A stretch of 35,521 nt of DNA from CAZOGW01 sp964579415 (GTDB lineage: Bacteria > Actinomycetota > Acidimicrobiia > Spongiisociales > UBA5794), in assembly GCA_964579415.1 (NCBI GenBank), contig CAZOGW010000019.1, forward strand, positions 1-35,521, read 5' to 3'. Position numbers and translations under genes: made by a program. Below the pieces are notes generated by a model. That model was not told the DNA's origin and ran no database searches. It worked only from the letters and a program-made list of their open reading frames with translations. Positions 1 to 7,173 of this stretch are shown one piece after another; within the stretch, counting starts at the first letter, position 1, and every line of letters starts with the position of its first letter.

Positions 1-161
1 GCGACCACGTGGTGCTGCGCTAGACCCAGGGCCACCGGTGGGGACACCCCGATGACAGCACCTTCGTCGCGCTTCTGGTCCCGAGCACCCGCCGTCCAGC
101 GCGGTGTCGAGGGCCGTAGCTCCGCGTTATCGGAGCGCACCCGGCAACGCGGTGTCCCTGG

Positions 162-476
162 CTATTCCGCCATCTTGAATCGGGCGTTGCGCTCGATCCG
201 CTTGACTTGGTTCCCGCTGCGGGCCACCCGGTTGCCGATCATGCCATAGCTCTCGCCCTCACCGCGGAGGCGAAGAATCACGCGCTCGATCGGCAGCAGG
301 CGTTCGGTGCGAACGCGGGGGCGACTGCTCCCGTCTCGGAAGCCGGGCATCTCCAGGATGCGGCGGACCGTCCCCGGCCTCTTGCCGATCCGGCGACCGA
401 TCTCCGGCAGAGTCTCACCCTCGCCGTGGAGCCTGAGAACGACACGCTCGACCGGTGTCAACTGCGGTTGGGACAT
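162..476 (-). CDS. Small protein with two tandem helix-turn-helix repeats
   Basis: A 104-residue protein made of two copies of one unit. Residues about 5-46 and 58-100 align, sharing L-x-P-x-E-R-V-x-L-R-L, then G-E-G-E, then I-G-x-R, then V-x-R-I and a closing F. The unit looks like a short helix-turn-helix of the sigma region 4/LuxR kind, so DNA binding is inferred. I chose the ATG at 476 over an upstream one at 539 because a good ribosome site (AAGGAG) lies 6 bases ahead of it and the upstream residues do not belong to the repeat. No partner gene is adjacent. It may be a regulator left from a mobile element, and I do not recognise a named family. Confidence 0.55.
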   Translation of the reverse strand: MSQPQLTPVERVVLRLHGEGETLPEIGRRIGKRPGTVRRILEMPGFRDGSSRPRVRTERLLPIERVILRLRGEGESYGMIGNRVARSGNQVKRIERNARFKMAE

Positions 477-1155
477 GTCCAGCTCCTTCGCCACCGTACT
501 CACCCCCGAATCTACCGGAGGACATGCGTTGTGGTGCAACGAATCGCCGTGAGCGTACTCCGATCAGCGGACCGGGTGTGGTGCGTCAGGCGTCGAGTTG
601 GTGCAGGGCAGGGGGGAACCAATCGCCCTGTTTGGCCACTTTCTTGGGCACATAGGTGCGGAAGGTGAGCGAGAACGGCAGCTCGTCGGTGTCGCTCCTG
701 CGCACAGGGTCGTGGGTGTTCGCCGGTGGCGCTCAGCTCGCGGGCAGCGTGCGCGTCGGTTCCCCGGGGCGGCCCACAGGTGAACACCGGGCCGGTGATG
801 CCACACCCGGCTCGCATGTTGCGGCGACCGGGTTCAGGACGATCCGTGAAATTGTTCACCGCCATCGAGTCGCTGGGCCACGAGGGAGACTGTGCCTTCA
901 CCGTGCCCGGGAGTTGGTGCACTTCACACTGGTTGTGTGCGCTTGCGAGGACTGTGGCTGCGAGCGCGCTATGAACGGCTTCGGCAGCCACAAGGCGACC
1001 ACCGGCTTCGAGCGACCACTCCGTATCCACCGAGAGCGCGTGGTGGTCAGCTGACAAGCCAGAGGCGGTCGAAGGACGCTTCCCCAGACGAGAGCTTCGC
1101 CGCTTAGTCTACACTGTCGGCACCAAGCGAACCCGCTCTTCAGCGCGCTTTCCAA
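477..1155. other. Non-coding or decayed stretch
   Basis: No intact gene is convincing here. Overlapping frames of up to 181 codons exist on the minus strand, but they change composition along their length and show no family motif. One short minus-strand piece (586-732) has protein-like composition and is listed separately. A TACACT hexamer at 1110-1115 could be the -10 of the promoter that once drove the tRNA remnant starting at 1156. The stretch reads as decayed accessory DNA. Confidence 0.4.
586..732 (-). pseudogene. Possible C-terminal gene fragment, function unknown
   Basis: A 48-codon open frame bounded by an in-frame TGA at its upstream end. The last 30 or so residues (including TFRTYVPKK and GDWFPPALHQLDA) have the balanced composition of a real protein end, unlike the arginine- and proline-rich shadow frames beside it. 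There is no clear start codon with a ribosome site. I do not recognise the family. It is probably a leftover 3' end of a lost gene, but it could be chance. Confidence 0.25.
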
Positions 1156-1196
1156 GGGCCCATAGCTCAGCTCGGTTAGAGCGCATCCCTGACAAG
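1156..1196 (+). pseudogene. Truncated copy of the 5' half of tRNA-Ile
   Basis: These 41 bases match the first 41 bases of the intact tRNA-Ile(GAU) at 2010-2050 with only two differences, one in the D loop (1172) and one at the third anticodon base (1193). The match ends abruptly just after the anticodon loop. No T-arm or 3' acceptor strand follows. A break in the anticodon loop is typical of site-specific integration into tRNA genes, so this may be the original 5' half left behind by an insertion. Confidence 0.75.
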
Positions 1197-1447
1197 ACTC
1201 CCCCGCTGAGCGCTGTCCTCACCACCCGAAACCGTTGCAGCGCAACGACCCGCCACAAGCGAGAGTCCCACAATTATGTGGTGCGCGCCTGGAAGGGGAC
1301 CGGCAGGAACGGCATCCCTCCGCACTCCCGCTGAGGTTTAGAGCAGGGTTTCGTGTTCGTGCGAACGTGCGCCGTCCATAGCGAATCCCGGCGAGTGCGA
1401 TGTTAGAGCATCCGTTGAAGTGAACTACGTAGATGTAGTTCCACTCA
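1197..1447. other. Stretch with no recognisable feature
   Basis: It lies between the tRNA remnant and the truncated regulator. A minus-strand frame (1219-1509) is open but has no motif and overlaps the end of the regulator fragment, so I do not call it. I see no repeat or hairpin of note. Confidence 0.3.
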
Positions 1448-1834
1448 TCACAGAGCTCTCCAAACCGCGGTTGGATCTCTTGGACTGTTCCCAGACCATG
1501 CGACCACACCTCTCCGTTCCAGATCCCTCATCCAGCGCAAGATGGTGGGTCTCGAAACACCCATCGCCTCGGCAAGCTCACCCGATGACCTAGGTCCCGT
1601 CATCGTCAGGAAACGATGGATGTCGCCGTACTCCGCACGAAGGCCGTCGAGTCGAGGCTCGACCGGTATCGCCGCCAGGATCAGCCTGACGCTCCCCGGT
1701 GTCTCGACATACATCGGGTCTGTGAGGCCCGCGCTGCGCATCTCGTCGAACATCCGTCGTATGCCCTCGCCCAGCTCCTGGCCGAAGTCCAAGTCGGCGC
1801 AGACTCGCGCGATCCTTCGCTCTCCAAGCGTTAT
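1448..1834 (-). pseudogene. 3' fragment of an AlbA_2/HATPase_c_4-type ATP-binding regulator
   Basis: The visible peptide begins inside the ATP-binding domain. The segment RRIARV, then DFGQELGEGIRRM, is the end of the HATPase_c_4 fold found in 'putative DNA-binding / ATP-dependent RecG-related' regulators. About 50 residues later comes a winged helix (SSGELAEAMGVSRPTILRWM). The N-terminal AlbA_2 domain and most of the ATP domain are missing. Upstream of about 1834 the frame stays open briefly but loses similarity. A TTG at 1792 could serve as a start but would lie mid-domain. The truncated 5' end points toward the intact tRNA-Ile. The family call rests on motif recognition. Confidence 0.55.
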
Positions 1835-2009
1835 GCTCGATCCCGTGCAGCCATCCCTGCGACGGAACGCCTTGCGGTCAACCGTTTCTCGGCACGAGGG
1901 GTGGCCTCCGACGACAGCGCATCCTGATAGGGATGTGCTGTTGTTGGACCGATAGACTACGATCGTGCGCCACGATGAGGCGATAAGCCTTACAGAGCAA
2001 CGGTTTCAA

Positions 2010-2087
2010 GGGCCCATAGCTCAGCCCGGTTAGAGCGCATCCCTGATAAGGATGAGGTCCCTGGTTCAAATCCAGGTGGGCCCACCA
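2010..2087 (+). tRNA. tRNA-Ile (anticodon GAU)
   Basis: A complete cloverleaf. The acceptor GGGCCCA pairs with TGGGCCC. A D arm with a 10-base loop follows, then an anticodon stem CATCC/GGATG around loop CTGATAA (anticodon at 2045-2047), a T arm CCTGG/CCAGG with TTCAAAT, and an encoded CCA (2085-2087). It reads AUC and AUU codons. A strong hairpin begins on the CCA and probably ends transcription. Its 5' half is duplicated at 1156-1196. Confidence 0.95.
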
Positions 2088-2121
2088 CACGAGAGCCCCT
2101 GCACAGCAAGGGCTCTCGTGT
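2087..2121 (+). terminator. Hairpin terminator of tRNA-Ile
   Basis: A perfect 12-bp inverted repeat, ACACGAGAGCCC (2087-2098) with GGGCTCTCGTGT (2110-2121), around an 11-base loop, directly after the tRNA. Only two T residues follow, as is common for terminators in GC-rich actinobacteria. Confidence 0.75.
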
Positions 2122-2221
2122 TGAACGCCCACGCCGGGCCGGTCGCTCTCTAGCTCAACGTCCGCACGATGGACGCACCCGTCCGACTTGCCCCCAGCCG
2201 CCTATTGATAGGACGACGGAT

Positions 2222-2956
2222 TCAATGCGCGGGGTGTTCGAGCATGTCGCCCCTTGTGATCTTCTGGCCGTCTGCCCAAGCTGCTCGGATGTGAGCAAAG
2301 CCATTGATCCGCGCTGGCTCGATACCTATCAGGATGAGGGGGCATTCGCCACCGCCACCCAGGTTGACGCGCGGGACGAGCTTGTTCCAGTGCGTCGTGG
2401 ACTGGCCGAACTTCACCGATTTGGCGGTGCCCAGGATCGTCGGGCCGATGATCCTCTGGAGTTCCGGGCCACGCGTCACGATCACGCCGACAGCGAGCGC
2501 ACCCTCTCGATGCAGAGCCTGGAAGTTCAGAAGATCCCGGTCGTAGAACGGGTCCTTGTTGTTCCACTCCATCTCGACAGCAACGCCGGGGTATGGATCA
2601 TCCCCTCCTGGGCCAATGCCGAACATATCGATCTCGTGACCCCGCGTCCGATGGATGGGCCGCCCGTCCACGAACTTTTCGATCGTGATGTTACGTTTGC
2701 CCCAACCCCGCCCCTTGAGCAACTCGTCGAAGCGTCTGGTGTGCGCAGCGCGGTTCCCGCCTCCTGCGATCAGTTCGTTCGCATCAATCGTGTAGCCCTC
2801 GAGCGCTCCTACGAGGTCCTCGTACCTCTGTGGGAGCGCGTCGCGGAGAATGAGGTCTGCATACCGGGTGACGCCGATCGTGTAGCCCGATGGAAACGCC
2901 GCGTTCGGCTCGGACAGCATGCCTGCCGGCTCAGGCAGTGTCGCCTCGTCACTCAT
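2222..2956 (-). CDS. Type II restriction endonuclease, BamHI/BglII-like
   Basis: A 244-residue protein with the hallmark of this nuclease group. D110 lies in HEIDMF, followed 18 and 20 residues later by E128 and E130 in VEMEW. This matches the D-(16)-E-x-E metal site of BamHI. Next come NKD (133-135), YDRDL (138-142), and after a short spacer VIVTR (158-162), all typical of the BglII/BamHI fold. It would cut unmodified DNA as a dimer; the recognition sequence cannot be read from the protein. The gene is divergent from the methyltransferase at 3087, with 130 bp between them, so the two form a restriction-modification pair. The ATG at 2956 has no clear ribosome site and may be leaderless. Confidence 0.8.
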   Translation of the reverse strand: MSDEATLPEPAGMLSEPNAAFPSGYTIGVTRYADLILRDALPQRYEDLVGALEGYTIDANELIAGGGNRAAHTRRFDELLKGRGWGKRNITIEKFVDGRPIHRTRGHEIDMFGIGPGGDDPYPGVAVEMEWNNKDPFYDRDLLNFQALHREGALAVGVIVTRGPELQRIIGPTILGTAKSVKFGQSTTHWNKLVPRVNLGGGGECPLILIGIEPARINGFAHIRAAWADGQKITRGDMLEHPAH

Positions 2957-3001
2957 AGTCCGAGGCTACCGCGCGTCCGAAGCGCCAGGAGGCTGCCGAG
3001 T

Positions 3002-3022
3002 TTGACAGACTGTGATGTCACA
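3002..3022. promoter_or_regulatory. TTGACA box with adjoining palindrome, candidate operator
   Basis: In the divergent gap of the restriction-modification genes, a perfect -35 hexamer TTGACA (3002-3007) is followed at 3011-3022 by TGTGA-TG-TCACA, a 5-bp-arm palindrome. No good -10 stands at the usual distance, so the promoter reading is weak. The dyad is the best candidate in the gap for binding by the N-terminal HTH of the methyltransferase. Confidence 0.35.
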
Positions 3023-3051
3023 CCCACGACATAGAGTGCCTGGCGAGATAC

Positions 3052-3080
3052 TTGGATTCGCGTAACACAACTGGTACGGT
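3052..3080 (+). promoter_or_regulatory. Promoter of the methyltransferase gene, leaderless
   Basis: TTGGAT (3052-3057), a 17-base spacer, then TACGGT (3075-3080). Transcription would start at about 3087, which is the A of the ATG. No ribosome-binding sequence lies ahead of that ATG, so the message is probably leaderless. Confidence 0.5.
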
Positions 3081-3086
3081 CATCCC

Positions 3087-3986
3087 ATGCCTGGAACGAG
3101 TGCCCTATACCGCGACCTTCTCGATGCGCTGCGCATGACCGGGATGTCGCGAGCCGACCTGGCACGGAAGGCCGACATGCAGGACGCAGCTGTCCGCCGC
3201 CTGCTGTCCAAGCGCAACGGGCACAACCCGACCCTGGCCACGGTGAACTCATTGGCCGAGGCTCTCGGCTACGAGTTGAGACTCGTGCCGAAGTCCATCC
3301 AAGCTGTCGCCGGAGCCGCCATCCATCGGCCCGAAGCGGCCGAGGCCGCTCTCGACCTCTATGCCCTCCGAGGCGGACCGTTCTCGACCGTGCTCGCCGA
3401 CCCGCCTTGGAGGTTCCAGAACCGGACCGGCAAGGTTGCCCCAGAGCACCGCCGCCTATCGCGCTACGACACCATGACCACCGCCGAGGTGTGTGCCCTC
3501 CCTGTCCCCGAAGTGGTCGCCCCTGACGCTCACCTCTACCTCTGGGTCCCCAACGCCCTGATCGCCGATGGGCTGCGCGTCATGGAGGCATGGGGCTTCA
3601 CCTACAAGTCGAACATCGTGTGGGCCAAACGGCGCAAGGACGGAGGGCCCGACGGACGCGGCGTCGGCTTCTACTTCCGCAACGTCACCGAGCTGATCCT
3701 CTTCGGCGTCCGCGGGCACATGCGCACCCTTGAGCCAGGCCGGCGGCAGGTCAACATGATCGAGACCCAGAAACGCGAACACTCCCGAAAACCCGACGAG
3801 CAGTACGACATCATCGAGGCCTGCTCCCCCGGCCCCTACCTGGAGATGTTCGCTCGCTACGCCCGGCCCGGCTGGGCCTCGTGGGGGCTCGAATCCGGCA
3901 ACGACGTAAGCCCGCGCGGACGCCAGTACCCGTCGTACGGAGGCGCCCAGTCCGACGTCAAGAGTCGCCAGCTCTCACTCGGCTAG
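3087..3986 (+). CDS. HTH-fused MT-A70 family DNA adenine methyltransferase
   Basis: A 299-residue protein. Residues about 8-66 form an XRE/HigA-like helix-turn-helix (MSRADLARKA, then AVRRLLS, then LATVNSLAEALGY). Residues about 95-270 are an MT-A70 methyltransferase with the catalytic DPPW at 105-108, LYLWVPN at 150-156 and the family signature HSRKPDEQYD at 232-241. MT-A70 enzymes make N6-methyladenine. Lying divergent from a BamHI/BglII-like nuclease, it should protect host sites. The HTH suggests that it also controls transcription of the pair, as N-terminal HTHs do in some m5C methyltransferases; here that is an inference. The stop codon is followed in the same frame by the truncated regulator at 3987. 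Confidence 0.85.
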   Translation: MPGTSALYRDLLDALRMTGMSRADLARKADMQDAAVRRLLSKRNGHNPTLATVNSLAEALGYELRLVPKSIQAVAGAAIHRPEAAEAALDLYALRGGPFSTVLADPPWRFQNRTGKVAPEHRRLSRYDTMTTAEVCALPVPEVVAPDAHLYLWVPNALIADGLRVMEAWGFTYKSNIVWAKRRKDGGPDGRGVGFYFRNVTELILFGVRGHMRTLEPGRRQVNMIETQKREHSRKPDEQYDIIEACSPGPYLEMFARYARPGWASWGLESGNDVSPRGRQYPSYGGAQSDVKSRQLSLG

Positions 3987-4721
3987 CTGCGAAAACCTCC
4001 ACCGGGCGGAATCTGGGGAGGTCGGACAGAGGCGGACCTCCTAGACGGCGCATCACGCTCCCGCAAGGATCACCTCGCCCTCCTCCAGGATGTTCCGCTC
4101 CCGGACCGCGATGGTGTTGTCTGCGAGAATCGCGGGACCGGGATTCCACGAATGATCGGTCTCATGCGACAGAGCGGCCTTGCAGTCCCCATCTTCAAGG
4201 ACCGCACTACATCATTCCGGGTCCAGCTCGACAGGCACGGTCTCCTCGATCCCGAGACCCAACGCTGGCTCGACGCGATAGGCGCGTCGCATTTGGATCA
4301 GCAGTCCCAGTGCGTGCTCGTCATGGTCGATCGCAACACCCAGATCGACGACCAAACGGTGCGGCATCAGCTCGCGATCGACACCCGGGACGCTCAGCGT
4401 CTCCTCTCAAGGCTCGCCAACGACGGCTGGCTGATCAACCCGGCCCATCCATCTGGTGAATATGCGGCGGGCGAACGCCTCCGAGCGCGGCACCTCTTCC
4501 AGGACGAGACGTCGATAGAGCCTCCAAGGCGATCGCAGTCGGACCGCGCCATCCTGGCGGCATTTGACGGCGATGAGGCCCTCAGCATTCACGAGCTAGC
4601 CGCGCGAGCCAGTGTTTCAGTGCACTACGCCCGTGCCCGACTGCGCGTCTTGATCTCGCAGCGCGACATCGTGCCGACCGCTTCTGCAACAAGTCGCCTC
4701 CGTCGCTATCGCTTGCCGTAG
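3987..4721 (+). pseudogene. 5'-truncated AlbA_2/HATPase_c_4-type regulator
   Basis: Directly after the methyltransferase stop, and in the same frame, the sequence encodes the end of an HATPase_c_4 domain. PPPGGIWGG is followed by DGASRSRKDHLALL, then VCENRGTGIPRM (4125-4154), then SGLAVPIF. About 140 residues with two winged-helix-like segments follow (around IDTRDAQRLLSRLANDGWL and IHELAARASVSVHYARARL). The AlbA_2 domain and the start of the ATP domain are missing. The first ATG is at 4152, in mid-domain, so a short 189-residue product is possible but would lack the ATP site. It is a different gene from the fragment at 1448-1834. The call is from motifs. Confidence 0.6.
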
Positions 4722-4726
4722 CAACC

Positions 4727-4879
4727 ATGGATGCCGTCGACATCACCGTGGCAGCTGCCGCATTCGTCGGTGCGATTGTGGCCGTTGCCATCGCCGAAGC
4801 ACTAGTCCGGCTCGGGAACCTTCAGTCTTCGACACAACGGGTGACCAAGGTCCATCGACAACGGACCCTTCGCACCTGA
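4727..4879 (+). CDS. Small single-pass membrane protein (50 residues)
   Basis: An ATG five bases after the preceding stop opens a 50-codon frame. The product has a short acidic start (MDAVDI), one hydrophobic helix of about 20 residues rich in Ala, Val and Ile, then a basic tail (RVTKVHRQR), fitting an inside-C single-pass membrane peptide. There is no clear ribosome site, so translation may be coupled to the upstream frame. A 7-bp hairpin (4877-4893) starts on its stop codon. Unrecognised; it may be a chance frame. Confidence 0.35.
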   Translation: MDAVDITVAAAAFVGAIVAVAIAEALVRLGNLQSSTQRVTKVHRQRTLRT

Positions 4880-4893
4880 CGCCGGAGGCGTCA
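4877..4893 (+). terminator. Short hairpin after the accessory region
   Basis: TGACGCC-GGA-GGCGTCA is a perfect 7-bp stem with a 3-base loop. It overlaps the stop codon of the 50-residue frame and precedes the dehydrogenase gene. No T-tract follows, so terminator function is uncertain. Confidence 0.4.
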
Positions 4894-4932
4894 CGGGGGT
4901 ACGGTTGCCTGGCGCCAGGAAAGGACCTCGTC

Positions 4933-5742
4933 ATGGACGTTTCGGGCAAGGTGATCGTCGTCACCGGCGGCGGCAACGGGATCGGGCGGCAGGTCGTCCT
5001 CGAACTGCTGCGGCGGGGCGCCAGCGTCGCCGCCGTCGACATCCGGAAGGAGAGCCTCGACGAGACGGCGTCATTGGCCGGGGCCGGCGATGCCTTGAGC
5101 ACATTCGTCGTCGACATCACCGATCGTTCCGCCGTCGAGGCGCTGGCGGAGCAGGTGAGTGAAACCCTCGGGAAGGTCGACGGCGTGGTCAACGTCGCCG
5201 GGATCATCCAGCCGTTCGTGCCACTCAAGGACCTCGACTACGACGCCATCGAAAAGGTCGTCAACGTCAACCTGTACGGCACCATCCACATCGTCAAGGC
5301 GTTCCTCCCCCACCTGCTGGCACGGCCCGAGGCCCACATCGCCAACGTCTCCAGCATGGGCGGCTTCCTCCCCGTCCCCGGGCAGACCGTCTACGGGGCG
5401 TCCAAGGCGGCGGTGAAGCTGCTCACCGAAGGGCTCTACGCCGAGTTGCTCGACACCCAGGTGGGCGTCTCGGTGGTCATGCCGGGAGCCATCCGCACCG
5501 AGATCACCGCCAACTCCGGGGTCGACATCCCCGGCGGTGGCGACGCCTCGGAGCAGTCGTCCCGCTTCCCCACCACCTCACCGGAGGACGCAGCCGCCAT
5601 CATCGTCGACGGCATCGAGAAGAACCGCCTCTACATCCCGGTGGGCCGCGACGCCCACATCATGTACCGCTTCAACCGTCTCGCCCCGCGCCGGTCCACT
5701 CAACTGATCCAGCGCCAGATGCGTCAACTGCTGGATCCGTAG
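4933..5742 (+). CDS. Short-chain dehydrogenase/reductase
   Basis: A 269-residue classical SDR. The nucleotide-binding glycine motif GGGNGIG is at about residues 12-18, the cofactor-selecting region VDIRKE near 35-40, NVAG near 86-89 and the catalytic S-(x)12-YxxxK (SSMGG..VYGASK) near 140-160. The C-terminal part includes VMPGAIRTEI. It should oxidise or reduce an alcohol/ketone with NAD(P); the D at the end of beta-2 favours NAD. The substrate is unknown. A ribosome site (AAGGA) precedes the ATG by about 8 bases. No pathway partners are adjacent. Confidence 0.9.
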   Translation: MDVSGKVIVVTGGGNGIGRQVVLELLRRGASVAAVDIRKESLDETASLAGAGDALSTFVVDITDRSAVEALAEQVSETLGKVDGVVNVAGIIQPFVPLKDLDYDAIEKVVNVNLYGTIHIVKAFLPHLLARPEAHIANVSSMGGFLPVPGQTVYGASKAAVKLLTEGLYAELLDTQVGVSVVMPGAIRTEITANSGVDIPGGGDASEQSSRFPTTSPEDAAAIIVDGIEKNRLYIPVGRDAHIMYRFNRLAPRRSTQLIQRQMRQLLDP

Positions 5743-5779
5743 CGAGGCGCGACTCGGCTTCGCCACCGGAGGCGGCACA

Positions 5780-6208
5780 ATGGGCCGTATGACGACGCAT
5801 CGAGCTGCCCGGCGGTGGGCGGAGACGTGGCAGCGGAGTTGGGAGGCGCGCGACGTCGAGGCCGTCGTGGCGTTGTACTCCCCCGACACCCGGTACTCGT
5901 CGGCGCCGTTCCGTGAGCCCTACCGGGGGGTCGGTGGGGCACGCGACTATGTGAGCCAGGCCTTCGCCGGAGAGTCAGCGGTGCGGGCGTGGTTCTCCGA
6001 GCCCATCGTCGACGGGGACCGAGCCGCGGTGTCGTGGTGGGCTGCGCTGGTGGAGGACGGTGAGGAGGTCACGCTGGCGGGCACGTCGGTTCTGCGCTTC
6101 GACACCGGCGGCCTGGTCGCCGAGCAGTGGGACTCATGGGATCTGCAACCGGGGCGGAGCGATCCGCCGACCGGTTGGAGCCCTTTCGACGGGGGCGGCA
6201 CAGGATGA
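5780..6208 (+). CDS. SnoaL-like/NTF2-fold protein
   Basis: A 142-residue protein with the NTF2-like pattern: W-x-RSWEARDVEAVVALY near residues 18-35, then PFREPYRG, and a beta-rich second half ending with WDLQPG. The family includes polyketide cyclases, isomerases and many proteins of unknown substrate, so no reaction can be assigned. The ATG at 5780 has GGAGG about 7 bases upstream; an internal ATG at 5789 lacks such a site. It follows the dehydrogenase by 37 bases on the same strand and may be co-transcribed. Confidence 0.75.
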   Translation: MGRMTTHRAARRWAETWQRSWEARDVEAVVALYSPDTRYSSAPFREPYRGVGGARDYVSQAFAGESAVRAWFSEPIVDGDRAAVSWWAALVEDGEEVTLAGTSVLRFDTGGLVAEQWDSWDLQPGRSDPPTGWSPFDGGGTG

Positions 6209-6350
6209 TCCGGCGTTGCCCACATCCCTATCCACACCTGTGCAGAACTACATCGATGTGATTAGCGGGTGCCGGGAACTCATCGGCACGGACCGGCGAC
6301 TAATCCCACCGATACCGACCGGTCAACGGAAGTCCAAGGGAGGACCAGCA

Positions 6351-7103
6351 ATGTCGACAGCTCGCCGGAGCTTCGCCGTCACCGCCGTGGTGGCGGCCCT
6401 GATGTGGGCGGTTACCGCACCCGCCTTCGCCCACGTCTCCATCACGCCCGACTCGGCACCGGAAGGTTCCACCCAGGAGTTCATCCTCGGAGTGGGTCAC
6501 GGCTGCGACGACTCCCCCACCATCAAGCTTTCGGTCCACGTCTCACCGGACGCCTTCGACCAGGTGGCGGCCCTCGCCGTCGAGGGATGGACACTGACGC
6601 TTGACGATGACGTGATCACATGGGAGGCCGATGAGGTTCCCGAAGGAGGTCATGAGGAGGACGAGGAGGAGGGTCACGGCCAGGGCGACTTCGGCTTCGT
6701 TGCCCGGGTGATCGCCCCCGCCGGGACCGTGGTTCCGGTGCCCCTCATCCAGGAGTGCGTCGAGGGTCGCTACGACTGGATCCAGGTGCCCGCCGAGGGC
6801 CAGAGCCACGACGATCTCGACGAACCGGCGCCCCTGGTCACGGTCACCGACGGCGAGCCAGTGGAGACCACCACTTCCGCGCCGGAGCCGACGACCACGG
6901 CGACGCCGACCACCGTCGCCGAGACCACGGCTCCGCCCACGACGGTGGCACCCACCGCAGCGCCTACTACCTCTGCGCCTGCCGAGGACGAAGGCGGTTC
7001 GGCCGCCGTCCCCATCCTCATCGGCGCCATTGCGGTCGGGGGCATCGCCGCCGGCGTGGTGTGGTGGCGGCGCCGCAACAACGGAACGGCTTCGGGGATC
7101 TGA
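6351..7103 (+). CDS. YcnI-type (DUF1775) copper-associated membrane-anchored protein
   Basis: A 250-residue exported protein. A signal peptide (residues 1-27, ending APAFA) would release a mature chain starting with His28 (HVSITPDSAPEGS), the N-terminal histidine used for copper binding in YcnI proteins. W91 and nearby acidic residues lie in the DUF1775 domain (about 28-167). An unusual acidic and His-rich loop occupies about 97-111. A Thr/Pro linker (about 172-212) leads to a C-terminal membrane helix (about 218-238) and a basic WWRRR stop. The start at 6351 has GGGAGG 8 bases upstream; longer in-frame upstream codons are ignored. The expected role is binding copper outside the membrane. No copper exporter is adjacent. 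Confidence 0.85.
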   Translation: MSTARRSFAVTAVVAALMWAVTAPAFAHVSITPDSAPEGSTQEFILGVGHGCDDSPTIKLSVHVSPDAFDQVAALAVEGWTLTLDDDVITWEADEVPEGGHEEDEEEGHGQGDFGFVARVIAPAGTVVPVPLIQECVEGRYDWIQVPAEGQSHDDLDEPAPLVTVTDGEPVETTTSAPEPTTTATPTTVAETTAPPTTVAPTAAPTTSAPAEDEGGSAAVPILIGAIAVGGIAAGVVWWRRRNNGTASGI

Positions 7104-7111
7104 CCGGAGCT

Positions 7112-7147
7112 GCCAGGCACCCGGCTCCCCTTTCCCGGGTGCCTGGC
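7112..7147. terminator. Strong hairpin, terminator-like
   Basis: A perfect 13-bp inverted repeat, GCCAGGCACCCGG (7112-7124) and CCGGGTGCCTGGC (7135-7147), with a 10-base loop, starts 9 bases after the YcnI-type gene. No U-tract follows. It probably ends the upstream transcript. Confidence 0.7.
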
Positions 7148-7173
7148 GGTTCGGACAGCCCCCGTGGAACGAC

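Noticed and set aside
512..1057. 181-codon minus-strand frame
   Set aside because: No motif, uneven composition and no ribosome site; it overlaps the more protein-like short frame at 586-732.
1219..1509. 96-codon minus-strand frame between tRNA remnant and regulator fragment
   Set aside because: It overlaps the end of the regulator fragment and has no recognisable domain.
1878..2132. 84-codon minus-strand frame across the tRNA, containing LDLNQGP
   Set aside because: It is the antisense of tRNA-Ile and its terminator; this peptide is a common false prediction opposite tRNA genes.
2222..2956. Assigning a recognition sequence such as GGATCC or AGATCT to the nuclease
   Set aside because: Both hexamers occur in the window, and specificity cannot be read from the fold; methylation data would be needed.
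1..4900. A complete integrative element
   Set aside because: No integrase, excisionase, relaxase or replication gene is present; only remnants support past integration.
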